The translations under genes were made by a program, and so were the position numbers. Shown piece by piece: positions 43,841-54,464 of a stretch of 64,000 bases of DNA. Numbering within the stretch: the stretch's first letter is position 1; the number at the start of each line of letters is the position of its first letter. This DNA comes from Puccinellia tenuiflora (lineage: Eukaryota; Streptophyta; Magnoliopsida; Poales; Poaceae). Location of the stretch: assembly GCA_012064385.1 (NCBI GenBank), contig QRDG01000622.1, forward strand, positions 248,001-312,000, given 5' to 3'. The notes beneath the pieces are model-generated. The model searched no databases and had not been told where the DNA came from. It worked only from the letters and a program-made list of their open reading frames with translations.

Positions 43841-44561
43841 GCTCACGGGAGCACTCCCCGTCACTGTAGCAGAGAGGAAGGTGATTTTTGGGCGAACTCT
43901 GTCGATCCACCGCGTGCTCGCCACTGAGCCGCGGGATTCCTCTCCTCCGTCGGCCGCTTCGGCGACGGGAGGGTGGGGGATCCCCGGCTCCGGCTTGTAC
44001 ATATGGTAGGGTAGGGTGGAGATCCCGTCGGCGGTGCCTTGGAGGAGGTGGTGCTGGTGGCGGGCGGTTTGGTGTCGGTGCGGCCTTCTCCGGCGGTGGA
44101 GCTCCTCGGGGCTCGTCGTCGTCACGCTCGACTTGCAGGTGCTCGAGGCCCGGTGCGGTTCTCGAGTTCCTCTGCTTTCCGTCGGATCCGTGGTGGGGGC
44201 GGATCCGGTGGCTGGAACTCGGGACTGGACGAGATCGACGGCTTCTGCCGACGGCGGAAACGAAGGCGGCTGCGGCAAGGTGGACTAGCTGGAGCGGGAG
44301 GACGCTTGCCGTGTTCGTTCACCGGCGGAAGCTCCGCCGGGGTGCGGCGGACGGGCTTTGCGGCGTCTTTCAAGGAAGAAGGCGTCCTCGGGCTGTGGCA
44401 AGACGGTGGCTGGCGGTCTTCGTCATCGACGCCGGAGAAGCTGCCGTTCTCGGTGCTGGTTCTGTATCCCCTACGTATTGTACTTTGTTTTCTGTATTTG
44501 TACTATGTACGATGTATGTGGTACGATGTTGAATATACGTGTGCTTTCTAAAAAAAAAAAA
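43840..44561 (+). mobile_element. Retroposon with poly(A) tail, no polymerase
   Basis: GC-rich body followed by a 3' end with GTACTTTGTTTTCTGTATTTG and a 12-nt A run at 44550-44561. Open frames of 90-214 aa on both strands lack known motifs. The left limit is approximate and no target duplication was found. Confidence 0.45.
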
Positions 44562-45304
44562 TCTCCACTCAAAGTTTCATCTCTAAAAAAGCTATGTCAT
44601 GTCTACTTACCAAGTCTTGTTAGAGGAAAACGTCGTCGCCCAAGCCCATTCATTGAATGAAACCTTACCCAGTTTTAGAAATTATAGTTGGTATGTTCTT
44701 TTTTGCTCAGATTTGATGCATCGTGTGAGGAGCCACTGGATCAGTGGGCAGCTAAGTTGGTTACGCTTACACAGACACCTTCCCTAGACCATTAAAAATT
44801 TATTTTAACCGAAGAAAAAGCACATGACTGATGCATGCATGAATGATTCCGACCGGAGGAAGGACCAACATTCATTCATAACAATTTTACCCAAAATGCC
44901 GAGCCATTGTTAATTGAGTAGTAGGGGTAGTAAACAAAAACGTGACACGCGACGTTTTCACCACGAGTGAAGTTCACGACGTGCTTACCCTATAGAGACC
45001 CGTGCTCGCTCGTCACCGTTTCAACCACAAACCCCACGAGCTGATTCCAGTCGCACGCACCGTGACACCATACACGTACGATCCGCCGTAAGTGGATGTA
45101 TATCTACCAACGAGCAAATCTAAATCTCAAGCACGTATAAAAAGGAAGCGCCTAGGGCTCACGCGAATGAGGTTTAGTTAAATCCAGACGCCTCCCTCTT
45201 CTTCATCTCCGGCGAGTTCACCCCCACCGGCCTAGCCGCCTTTCTCCCTGCCCGCGGCCGGCACGTTGCCGTGGCGCCTCGCCCCCCCGCCCTGCCCCGA
45301 GCTC

Positions 45305-46734
45305 TGATACGTCTCCAACGTATCTATAATTTTTTATGATCCATGCTTGTTTTCATACCATTTGTTACATGTTTTGTTTACATCTTATAGCATTTTTATG
45401 TATTTTCTGGAACTAACCTATTAACAAGATGCCACAGTGCAAGTTCCTGTTTTCTGCTGTTTTCCCGTTTCAGAAAAGTACTTAAGTAAATTTTCTCGGA
45501 ATTGGACGGGACAAAAAGCAGCAGTCTTATAATTCAATGGACTACACGGAGCCCGAAGGAGAGGACCTGGAGGGCCGTGGGCCGGCCACACCATAGGGTG
45601 GCGCGGGACCCATGCCTGCCGCGCCACCAGGTGGTGTGGGGCCCACGGGAGCCCTCCGACGCCGCCCTTTCGCCTATATATTGCCCCCGACGCATAAAAC
45701 CTAGACGGACCCCGTCATATTATAAAGAAACATCTGCAGCGCCGCCGCCATCGCCGACAAGTTTCGGGGGACAGAAGTCTCTGTTCCGGCACCCTGCCGG
45801 GACGGGGAAGTGCCCCCGGAGCCATCTCCATCGACTCCACCACCATCTTCATCGTCGTTGCTGACTCCCATGACGAGGAGGGATTAGTTCTCCCTCGGGG
45901 CTGAGGGCCATACCGATAGCCATGTGGTCTATATCTCTCTCTCCCATGATGTGATCTATATGTGATCATGAGCTTTACAATCTAGATGTTGTTATGTTAC
46001 TCAAGTGGGCTTTATTTATGTGATCTCCGGAGACTCCTTGTCCCACGTGTGTAAAGGTGACAGTGTGTGCACCGTGTGGGTCTTTAGGCTATATTTCACA
46101 AGATACTTGCTCACTGATTTATTATTTGAGTTGGATGTCTCTATGAAATTGTGGTGTGTTAGTACCTCATATGAATGCTCATGGTCCAGTGTGGGGTATT
46201 CATTAGTACTTGGGAATATATGTTTGAGGCGTGCTTTTGCATTTCTACACAATGAATTAGTGTTCGTTATCCAGCCGGCGAATACTTCGGAGTAGTATAT
46301 TGAAGTGCTTATATTTATATTCAATTATGATTGCATTGTTGAGAGTGACCACTGGTGAAAGTATGATCCCTAGGCCTTGTTTCTAAGCATTGAAACACCG
46401 TTTACAACAAGTTCTGCTACATGTTTGCTTGCTGCCATTTTTATTTCAGATTACAATTACTACTTATAATCATCCATATTACTTGTATTTCACTATCTCT
46501 TCGCCGAACTAGTGCACCTATACATCTGACAAGTGTATTGGGTGTGTTGGGGACACAAGAGACTTTTTGTATTGTGATTGCAGGGTTGCTTGAGAGGGAT
46601 ACCTTTGACCTCTACCTCCCTGAGTTCGATAAACCTTGGGTGATTCACTTAAGGGAAACTTGCTGCTGTTCTACAAAACTCTGCTCTTGGAGGCCCAACA
46701 CTGTCTACAAGAATAGAAGCGTGTGTAGACATCA
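45305..46734 (+). mobile_element. Solo LTR related to the Athila-like element
   Basis: 1430 bp, TGATACGTCT...GTAGACATCA, flanked by AGCTC (45300-45304 and 46735-46739). It aligns along its length with the LTRs at 9117 and 17643 but is clearly divergent, so it is a different subfamily. It contains CGCCTATATATTGCC as probable promoter. No internal region remains. Confidence 0.9.
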
Positions 46735-46739
46735 AGCTC

Positions 46740-47157
46740 CTCCTCCGCCGACCCACCGCCGCCCCGGCCATCTCTCTAACCCCCCCCCCCCCCCCCCCCC
46801 CCACACCCAAAGTTAAGTTTCTTCTCCCCTCCACCGCCTCCGCCGCGGCGAGCCGCGTCTCCGGCGGGTCCGGGACGCTCCAGTCTCGTCGTCGCCGTCG
46901 GCTGCCGCGGCCAGCCGCGTTGCCCGCCCGCCGCCGACTCGTCCGTCGCGAGGAAGTAGAAGGTGGGAGGAGGAAGAAAAGTTGCACGCATTGCGAGACG
47001 CAGATCGGAGGGTGTAGGGGGGTGACTGAGATTTAACTAGATCTCAGGCGACTAAGATCTAGCAAATCCGATATAAAAATGACCCAACTACTTACTAGTG
47101 CTGCGGAAATACGAGCTGATCTCCATAAATAGCCCTACAACTCAGATTGGTCGATTA
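46740..47157. other. GC-rich DNA with a 23-nt C run
   Basis: Continuation of the GC-rich stretch at 45175-45300 that the solo LTR split. A homopolymer of 23 C lies at 46780-46802. No gene recognised. Confidence 0.5.
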
Positions 47158-48283
47158 GAGCATCTCTAGCAGAGCCCGTAAAGCTCCAGCAACTGTAATG
47201 TTCCGGCGGCTTTACGGAATCAGGTCGTTTTTTGGCCAGAACATAGCCCGTAAAGCCGGCTCGGCCCAAAAAAGGTTTTCGGGCGCCCGAGAAACCAAGC
47301 GACTGAATCCCATATAGAGGGGCCGGAGGGGGTTTTCCAGTCCACAACCCCATTCCCTCCGCCCCGCTCCGACGAGCAATCCCCGCTCGGCCGCCCCCGC
47401 TCCGGCGAGCAATCAAGCCTCCCCGTCACCAGATCCACCGCCGCCGCCGTGCGATGGCGCCGAAGCGCGAGCCCTCCTCCCGCCCCGAGATCGACCCGTC
47501 GGACCTCTCCGACGAGGCGAGGCGGCGCCTCGTCCGCTCCGACGCCGCGCGGAAGCGGGCGGCGCACGCCTTCACGAACAGTAGGCTGCCGATGCCGCCC
47601 AAGCTGTTGTTCCGTGCGGTGCCGGAGTTCGACCACCTCCGCGCCGCCGCCAGGAGCGGCCAGGGGAGCTCCCGCGGCTCCGGTGAGGGGAGCTCGAGCG
47701 GCGCGGGAAGCTCTTCCCGCGCCACTGTGAGGAGGGCGCCGCCGCCGCCGCCGGAGGAGGAGGAGGCCGAGGGGTACGACCCCGCCGCGTTCGGGCGGTC
47801 GCTGTCCGCCCTGGACTTCATCCCCGAGAACGCCGTCGATGGCGTCGTCGCCACCATGTGCGAGCGGTCGGCGAAGGAGAAGGAGGACCTCGAGGCGCAG
47901 CTCCTCCAGAAGGTGATCCAAGCCTTGCTGGAGGATCCCATCGCTGTCCCCTCCGACGACGAGTGAAGAGCGGCGCCGCTCCGCTGCCGCTCCGCCGCCG
48001 CGAGATCTGTCCTACCGCCGCGGCGCCCCCGGGTAGGGTTAGGTTAGGGTTAGGGTAGGTAGCGGGTTAGCTCTAGCTAGCCTCTTTTGCCTCTCCGGTG
48101 ATCACCGGCGGCGTATTTTGTTTGTAAAGCCGGTGATCATCGCCGTGTTCGTCCATTCGTTCGCGGCAATGAAAAAAAATTGAATTTACAGTTTCTGCTC
48201 TGTGTCGAGCATTTTCGACAAGCAAACTGCCCAAAACATGAAGTTTTCGGTTCTTCCTTTTTCGGGCTCTCTTAGAGATGCTC
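47158..48283 (+). mobile_element. PIF/Harbinger element carrying an unrelated-looking ORF
   Basis: TTA duplication at 47155-47157 and 48284-48286. Termini are GAGCATCTCTAGCAGAGCCC and the complement of GAGCATCTCTAAGAGAGCCC; 1126 bp. The termini match those of the transposase-bearing element at 57381-59290 (GAGCATCTCCA), which could in principle mobilise it. No transposase inside; one complete 170-aa ORF. Confidence 0.85.
47454..47966 (+). CDS. 170-aa ORF inside a PIF/Harbinger element, function unknown
   Basis: Starts MAPKREPSSRPEIDPSDLSD in a short CGATGGCG context and ends in an acidic PSDDE. Three parts are visible: a basic N-terminal region (about 20-60, DEARRRLVRSDAARKRAAHA); a Ser/Gly/Ala-rich linker with a poly-Pro and poly-Glu stretch (about 70-110); and a C-terminal helix-prone segment with a possible coiled coil (ERSAKEKEDLEAQLLQKVIQ). 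There is no DDE motif and no MYB/SANT repeat that I can see. It ends 317 bp before the right terminus, and the 3' region has AATGAAAAAAAATTG as a possible polyadenylation site. It may be a degenerate Harbinger accessory ORF or a captured host fragment. The frame could also be partly a by-product of high GC. Confidence 0.5.
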   Translation: MAPKREPSSRPEIDPSDLSDEARRRLVRSDAARKRAAHAFTNSRLPMPPKLLFRAVPEFDHLRAAARSGQGSSRGSGEGSSSGAGSSSRATVRRAPPPPPEEEEAEGYDPAAFGRSLSALDFIPENAVDGVVATMCERSAKEKEDLEAQLLQKVIQALLEDPIAVPSDDE

Positions 48284-49584
48284 TTAGTACTAGAAAGAAG
48301 TAGCTACGTGCGTGACACATTGTTTGCATCAACACATTGCGTTGCATGCAATGCGAGTGTAGCAGCGACGTACCAGCTCGGTCGACTACAGTCCATATGT
48401 CAAGCCATATCAGTATCAGGGGCCAAATCGATCGGGCTACCTCAATCAACGTCACACTTGTACTTTGGCGAGTGTTTTTACGTGCGTCTCGATAAGTACA
48501 AGCGCCTGCTCGTGTGCAACTGATCCAAGGAAATGCAGGGTCCATAATCGTGCAGAGCCAACCTCCGATGCATCCCCGTGGCCATGGGTCGATCTATGTG
48601 TATCACTTCACCCAGTTGACGGGCAAGAGTATGAGCTTCCGATGCCTTCCATTTCCATCGGTGTTCATGTTTGCACATTGCTCATGTTATTCAGTGTTTC
48701 CATTCACGACCCTTGTCACTATCTTGATTTATTGTGGTGATATAAAACTTGTTCTTCAGTTGTTCTATTGTGCCATTACACCGGGTGATGAGTATATAAT
48801 TACTATATATGTGTGGTTTCTCACCAAGTCCAGTTTGTGCATGTGTGCGAGATAATGACTCGAACAATTATTAGTTCACCAACTTTGGAAAGATCTCCCG
48901 AGCTTTGTTTTTTGTTGCTTCTATTTATTGGATATATAATAGTTTGGCTGGTTCAGTATACGACCATGTTAATTGTACATTGTTATGGGTGCAATCAATA
49001 TTTTTAAACCTTTATCACCACAACATGAAAAAGTAAATGGAACGAGGATGCAAAACTAATATTATCTTATATGTCTTGGTACATTATTTTCTATTCAACA
49101 CCGTATGTGTCCTACAACTTTTACCCCAAAGAAAATATTTGCCCATCTTACCCTTTAATTGTGATATTATGATCACATCTTTTAGCCCATTTATTATTTT
49201 TCATCAGCCTCCTAGTCAATTGCCACAACATCCTGACATATATAGGTGGACCTTTCAGCTTGGGAAAAGATAAAATAGGGAAAAACAATCACCAGGCCAC
49301 AACTAATGGATAAAATGTGACAAGACTTAAGAACAAAGGTGAAAAGTGAAATTTATTCTATATGTTTGGAAAGTGTGAGTACATCTTAATAGTAGGCTCT
49401 CTTGGTCAAATGTTACAAGCAATTTCTATCATTGTATTGAGTTTTCTAGAACAATTAAGATAGAAATAAACCTTTCAGCATGTGCACGGTAAAATAATAG
49501 AATCCATACATCTACACAATAATTCAATAAGTAAAAACACTATATAAAATGGACGCATCAGTGAACTCGATGTATAGGCAGTTG

Positions 49585-50015
49585 GCGCAGGGGCGACAGT
49601 GGTGTAGCTTACAGAGCTTTGGAAGGCAAAGCTTCCGCTTAAAATAAAAATCTTCTCGTGGCAGCTCGTTCTTGACAGGTTACCATCTAGGTCGCAACTT
49701 AAAACCCGACATGGCCCACCGGATCGCAAATGTGCGCTTTGCGGTGCGGAGGAAGACGCTTCACACATGTTTTTTCAATGCTCATGGCTATTTTCATGTG
49801 GTCTATTATGCGCCAAGCCCTAGGGAGGGCTTGGGGCCCTGCTAACTTTACACAGTTTTCTGTCATTCTTGATCAGTTGTTGAGTGGAGCCCGTAGACTT
49901 ATTTGGTTCCTCTTTACTGCCCAATCTTGGGCGTTTTGGCCTGCTAGAAATAAGCTCGCTGTTGACCAGAAAACCATCCAACAACCCGCCGATATCATCT
50001 TCAAAACAACAATGG
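49585..50015 (+). pseudogene. LINE fragment: RT-associated zinc-finger domain (zf-RVT)
   Basis: A frame beginning KLPLKIKIFSWQLVLDRLPS continues with CALCGAEEDASHMFFQC, the Cys/His pattern of the zf-RVT domain at the end of plant LINE polymerases, then drifts with frame breaks through WFLFTAQSWAFWPARNKLAV. Upstream RT and a clean 3' end are absent. It differs from the LINE at 54.5-57.3 kb. Confidence 0.75.
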
Positions 50016-50395
50016 AGCCCTTTTTTAAAAAATTCAAATTTCTAAGATTCAAAAAATTCAATTCATAGATGTCGCCAATGATTTGTTGTACAAGTGTGAA
50101 AAATATTAATCCGAAATATGTTGTATTATATGCTACACAAAAAAGACAAAATTGTAGATCTGAGTGTGTGAACAGTATGCCTAAATACTTGTCAGATTTT
50201 GGCAGGATTTCTCTTTTTCTGTACCCCAAAATACAAAGAATTTCATATTGAAAATTTGCACAATTGTAGGATATATACCATGTTGGCTACTTCCAGATTT
50301 ATTTTTCACAACTTTTTAAAACTTTAAAATACTGTTTTCAGAACTTTCAAAATAAAGAGCTCTAGGGAGACCGAGCTCCAAAACGATTTTTTGCA
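50016..50395. other. AT-rich DNA, nothing recognised
   Basis: No ORF support. GAGCTCTAGGGAGACCGAGCTC at 50358-50379 contains the short inverted words GAGCTC...GAGCTC; no partner terminus was found. Confidence 0.4.
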
Positions 50396-51350
50396 TTAGA
50401 TAGTGCCTTGTACTCTGATTTAGTGGACGAGTGAGACACGGTAAGCCGTTTATGTGCACTCCGTGGAATCAAGATTGTACGCAAGAAAATAAATACCGTA
50501 AACCATCCACTGAATTTCTTGATCATCAGACAACCCGCCCAGTCGACAACAGTGAAGACACCTAGTAGTTTGGACGATGAACACCATATACGGAGACCAG
50601 TAGCGTCTACGGGAATCCCCTAGCTAGCCGTATATTGCCCCAATCCACTGATTTTTTACTAATAATATTAGTACTTTGACTAATTCGGTGTTGCTAGACT
50701 TGATAAAAGGTGTGGATTTGTATTAGCACATTTATATTATGTGATTAAAGATTTGATAAAACATTATTGGAAAACGAGAGGCATCAGAAGCTTGTATCCT
50801 CGCACATCAATTTTCTTACGCCGTGGCGAATAAGCCCATAGCGCGGGATAGCTCGAGCTAGCTATGAGTGAACTCCTACATCTGTTTCACTGCTATGGCG
50901 ACAAGCTAGCTCGAGCTTTGCAGGCGTCAATTATGTTTCTTAGTTCAGCACGTCATTGGGCAGAACAAGGGGACAAGAAGGGTTAGCATGGAGTAGAGAC
51001 AAGGGGTTATGCAGCTTTTGGAGAAGATACTAAAAAAATATTAGTCCCCATATATGTACACTCATACAAATAGGTCTTGCTAATAATATGACAAATCATT
51101 GTGCAAGCTTCATTTTGTATGTTTTGTTTTACGTTGCATTTGATCTTAACATTTTTGTACAACCAACCGGGCGATTGTTTGAATCGCAATAATGTCACAT
51201 TCAGAAAACTGATGTTTCACACAGCAGGTTTTAGAATTTTAAGAAAAAAATTATATTACACAAATGCTATTTATTTTAAAGCCAATTACCCTGGTAAGCA
51301 ATTTTTTACCGGATCGGAGGCAAAAGGAGAAAAAAAAAGACATCGACACT
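50395..51350 (+). repeat. Direct repeat Z, first copy
   Basis: Matches 62400-63850 in order: TGTGCACTCCGTG, GATTCGGTGTT, GAGGCATCAGAAGCTTGTAT, GCGACAAGCTAGCTCGAGC, GATTGTTTGAATCG and the CCAATTACC end. The second copy holds about 530 bp more in its middle and a small MITE-like insert. Confidence 0.75.
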
Positions 51351-51411
51351 ACTAGTTTAAAAGCTGGTCTATGAGGCGCAGCAGCCACTTCGTATTCGGG
51401 TTGGTGATTTA

Positions 51412-51620
51412 GGGGGTGTTTGGTTAGGCTTTGGCTTTGGCTTTTGATTTGGCTTATAAACCGAAAAAGCACCTAAATAGGTGCTTTTGGCTTTTGCCTT
51501 TTGGCTTATACCATAGTAAAATATAAGTCAAAAGCCAAAAGCCAAAATCACCTATTTAAGTGCTTTTTCGGCTTATAAGCCAAAGCTAAAAGCCAAAGCA
51601 AAGCCTAACCAAACACCCCC
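51412..51620. mobile_element. Tourist-type MITE
   Basis: TTA duplication at 51409-51411 and 51621-51623, termini GGGGGTGTTTGGTTAGGC and complement, 209 bp. The two halves are almost fully complementary (GGCTTATAA..CGAAAAAGCAC), so it folds into a near-complete hairpin. No ORF. PIF/Harbinger superfamily by TTA and termini. Confidence 0.92.
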
Positions 51621-52036
51621 TTAGTCCACCTCCGGCAGTGCCCACTCTTCCTGAATCCTGCATTGCGAGGCGCCATAATGCCTTCGCCAGGGCACATGCA
51701 AAAAGGTGTGGTATGGTATGTGTCATCACTAGCTTGTCTTGACCATACAAGGATACACCGGTCTAACACCATTCAAATACGAAATTTAAGAAAAGTATGC
51801 ATAGGATCTCGTGTTCTCATTTGTGAGCGCAACTCAAAATTGTTGCAGAGGTCAAATGAGTGGTCAAACTAGGAAAATTGGGTACAACTATAAAAAGGGT
51901 TCCCTTTGCAAAGGGAACTTTATTAGCTTCTAAGCGTGCCACGTGGCGGGAGCACGCTTGTCCCGCATGTATAAAGCAAAATCGAATTTGAACACGAAGT
52001 GAAGTAAGCAAAAACGAATTTCCCCACCCCAGCTCC

Positions 52037-52133
52037 CCTGTACATCCGCGCGCACACGGGTGTACATCCGCGCGGACATCGTTGTACATCCGCGCGCACA
52101 TCGTTGTACATCCGCGCGCATATCGGTGTACAT
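52037..52133. repeat. 21-bp minisatellite
   Basis: About five copies of TGTACATCCGCGCGCACATCG with small changes, inside the Mutator-like element. Related GTACA words continue more loosely to 52600. Confidence 0.9.
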
Positions 52134-52327
52134 CCACGGTGTACAAACTCATGCTGTTACTTAAATCTAAAGCTATCTCGCATACCGGTATATAAATTTG
52201 GGTACTTGCCATCCCCACCCCCAACCCTAACTAATATATGCAAGTTACAAGTTTTTCTTAATCTAGCGGCTCGGCTTCGTCCCCCGTCGCCGCTACCGCG
52301 GCGTACGGGGGGACTCAGCCTCGGGGC

Positions 52328-52393
52328 GTTAGGGTACGGAGGATTCATCGCCGTCGATGAGCATCGACGGCGATGAATCCTCCGTACCCTAAC
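52328..52393. repeat. Perfect 66-bp hairpin
   Basis: Two 31-bp arms (52328-52358 and 52363-52393) are exact complements around the 4-nt loop GAGC. The left arm begins GTTAGGGTACGGAGGATTC. It is not at an element end. Confidence 0.95.
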
Positions 52394-52496
52394 ACCTACG
52401 CTAACGCGCCACACGAAAGTACAGAGTATATAGAACATAAAGTACAGAATGTAGCCATTCGGATGTACAGATTAGTGAAAATAGGGTGTACAAGTA

Positions 52497-53060
52497 CAGA
52501 GAAAACGGAGTACAAAGTACGTTGACAGCGGATGTACAAGTAAGTTCAAACCCGAAGTACAGCTATGTTTAAACCGGATGTACAGCTATTCAGCTTTTGG
52601 ATGTACAAAAAAAAAGTTCGTCAAAACCTATCGACATGGGATCTAGTTTTGAAGATCTCGACGCGAGGAGTTCAAAAGTGAAAACGGTTCGTAATTTGGA
52701 TAACCGGTTCTCAAGATATTTCGTTTTTAAACTTCGATTCAAAAAATAAAAGGAAAAACTACCCTCCCACCGAGTAAAAGTACATAGAAAACGGAGTGCA
52801 AAACACGTTGACAGCGGATGTACAAGTAAGTTCAAACCCGAAGTACAGCTATGTTCAAACCGGATGTACAGCTATTTAGCTTTTGGATGTACAAAAAAAA
52901 AGTTCGTCAAAACCTATCGACATGGGATCTAGTTTTGAAGATCTCGGCGCGAGGAGTTTAAAAGTGAAAACGGTTCGTAATTTGAATAAGCGGTTCTCAA
53001 GATATTTCGTTTTTAAATTTCGGTTCAAGAAAATAAAATAGAAACTCCCTCCCACCCGTA
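52497..53060. repeat. 286-bp tandem duplication
   Basis: Two copies, about 52497-52782 and 52783-53060, with the anchor GTTGACAGCG at 52521 and 52807. Each contains GATGTACAGCTATT and a GTTCGTCAAAACCTATCGAC block that reappears, more divergent, in the neighbouring element at 53.6-54.3 kb. The 81- and 91-aa antisense frames come from this duplication. Confidence 0.9.
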
Positions 53061-53225
53061 CCCTTCCTTTTCTCTCTCTTCCTCCCCACTTTAACTCCTG
53101 TTGCGACACGTGGCGAATATTCAAACAAAAGAACAAAGGAGAAGGCGCCACTTGGCGCGAGGACAGCGGAGGAAAAGTTCCCTTCGCGAAGAGTTCCCTT
53201 TTTTTAGTGATTTCCAGGAAAATTG

Positions 53226-53540
53226 CACCATGCAGCTAGTCAGATAGAGAAACCAGGCCTAGATTGAGTTGCGTCCGATTTGATAACAACATGTGCTCAT
53301 CTGTAGCTTTAACGGGCTCGGTAGCTCGTAGTCACGGGCTATGCCCAGAAAATGTACGTCCTTAGAGCAAGTGCCAGAGTGTTTGGACAAAGGGAGAGTA
53401 TAGGCGGGCTAAAAGCCCACGGCCTAGTAACGTGAGAAGTTATCGCATCCATTTCTGTGCACCATAATTCTACGCCCTTCCCAGTAACCTAAGAAGGATC
53501 AGACTATCTAGCGGCGCCGTAAATATACTTCTCCATGCGG
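53226..53540. other. Spacer between two DNA elements, nothing recognised
   Basis: Unique-looking DNA with no ORF support; it may be the target sequence common to the two flanking elements. Confidence 0.4.
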
Positions 53541-54420
53541 CGGCTTTCCTCAATGCATGCATACACTGACGTCATACGTGATATCAGATAGATTCTCTTT
53601 AACGGTTGAACTAAAAAAGTTTTATCTCTCAAACGGTTAATCCGATCGATAATCCGTTTTCATCATTGGCTTAGTCGCGACGAGATCTTCGAAACTAGAT
53701 CCCATGTTGCCATGTTTTGACAACTTTTTTTTCGTCAGTAGCTACCAGATTGTTATCACTAACCTACTAGATTATAATAACTTGGTTATCAGGTTTCTGT
53801 GCACATTTCAACACCAATTTAAGGCTAGATGATAGTAGTATATGAGCAATAATAGCATCTATTAGGTCTGGAAAATAGTTAAACTCTTACTCTCTACCTG
53901 TATATTTCATTGCAATGTAATAAAAGTTTAAAAAAGTATCCTATAGCCATATATAATTATCATGGTAACTGTTCTATCTTAATCTGGTAACCATAGTGTT
54001 TTAATTTGGTAACTGGTGTGACGAAAAAATTCGTCACACTAGATATGTAGATGTGTTACAAATGTCTAGAAACATGTAAAATGTCATATAGTAACCATAT
54101 AAAATCATCTGGGTAAGTGTTCGATATTAATCTGATAGGTATAGTACTGTAATCTGGTATGTGGTGCGGGAAAAAAAAGTTCACCAAAACATATCAACAA
54201 TGGATCTGGTTTTGAAGCTCTCGTCGAGACGAATTTAACAGTATAAACGGATCGCTAATCGAACAAACGGTTTAGGAGAAAAATCAATTTAAATTTTCGA
54301 ATTTCGTAATTAATACGATGACATCAACATGAGGTGGAAGATTCCTGGCTGCATGCCTCCTATAGGGAAAATGGCACGTAAATTATCGCCGCACGGGCAG
54401 CCCATTGGTGCGGCGCTTTT
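53540..54420. mobile_element. Long-inverted-repeat element, Mutator-like
   Basis: 53600-53735 is roughly the reverse complement of 54165-54300 (GATCTTCGAAACTAGATCCC against GGATCTGGTTTTGAAGCTC). Weaker complementarity extends outward to GCATGCAT / GCATGCC. The arms resemble the 52620-52760 part of the preceding element. The exact ends and duplication were not resolved; no ORF. Confidence 0.5.
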
Positions 54421-54464
54421 GACTAGCTTTTCCCAACAATGTTTATCTCAAAAAAAAAAGTAAC

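Larger units (their letters stand above)
43330..49460 (-). repeat. Segmental unit, copy IV, inverted
   Basis: Read on the minus strand, the blocks at 49460-49110, 48970-48290, 45160-44700 and 43450-43330 match those of copies I-III in the same order. The inserts between them are the PIF element 47158-48283, the solo LTR 45305-46734 and the retroposon ending at 44561. XTH copy 2 lies directly beside its distal end. Confidence 0.75.
51881..53215. mobile_element. Mutator-like non-autonomous element
   Basis: A 10-bp duplication AGGAAAATTG at 51871-51880 and 53216-53225. Both ends start GG, then CTA(T/A)AAAAAGGG, and carry AAGGGAACTT and a related CCACGTGGCG / CCAAGTGGCG word. 1335 bp, no transposase. 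Inside are a minisatellite, a perfect hairpin and a 286-bp tandem duplication. Confidence 0.75.

Noticed and set aside
48030..48060. Telomere-like GGTTAGGG repeats
   Set aside because: Only a few imperfect copies, of the TTAGGG rather than the plant TTTAGGG type, inside a Harbinger element.
52037..52133. CRISPR-like short direct repeats
   Set aside because: Units are contiguous 21-bp copies with no spacers, in plant DNA. It is a minisatellite.
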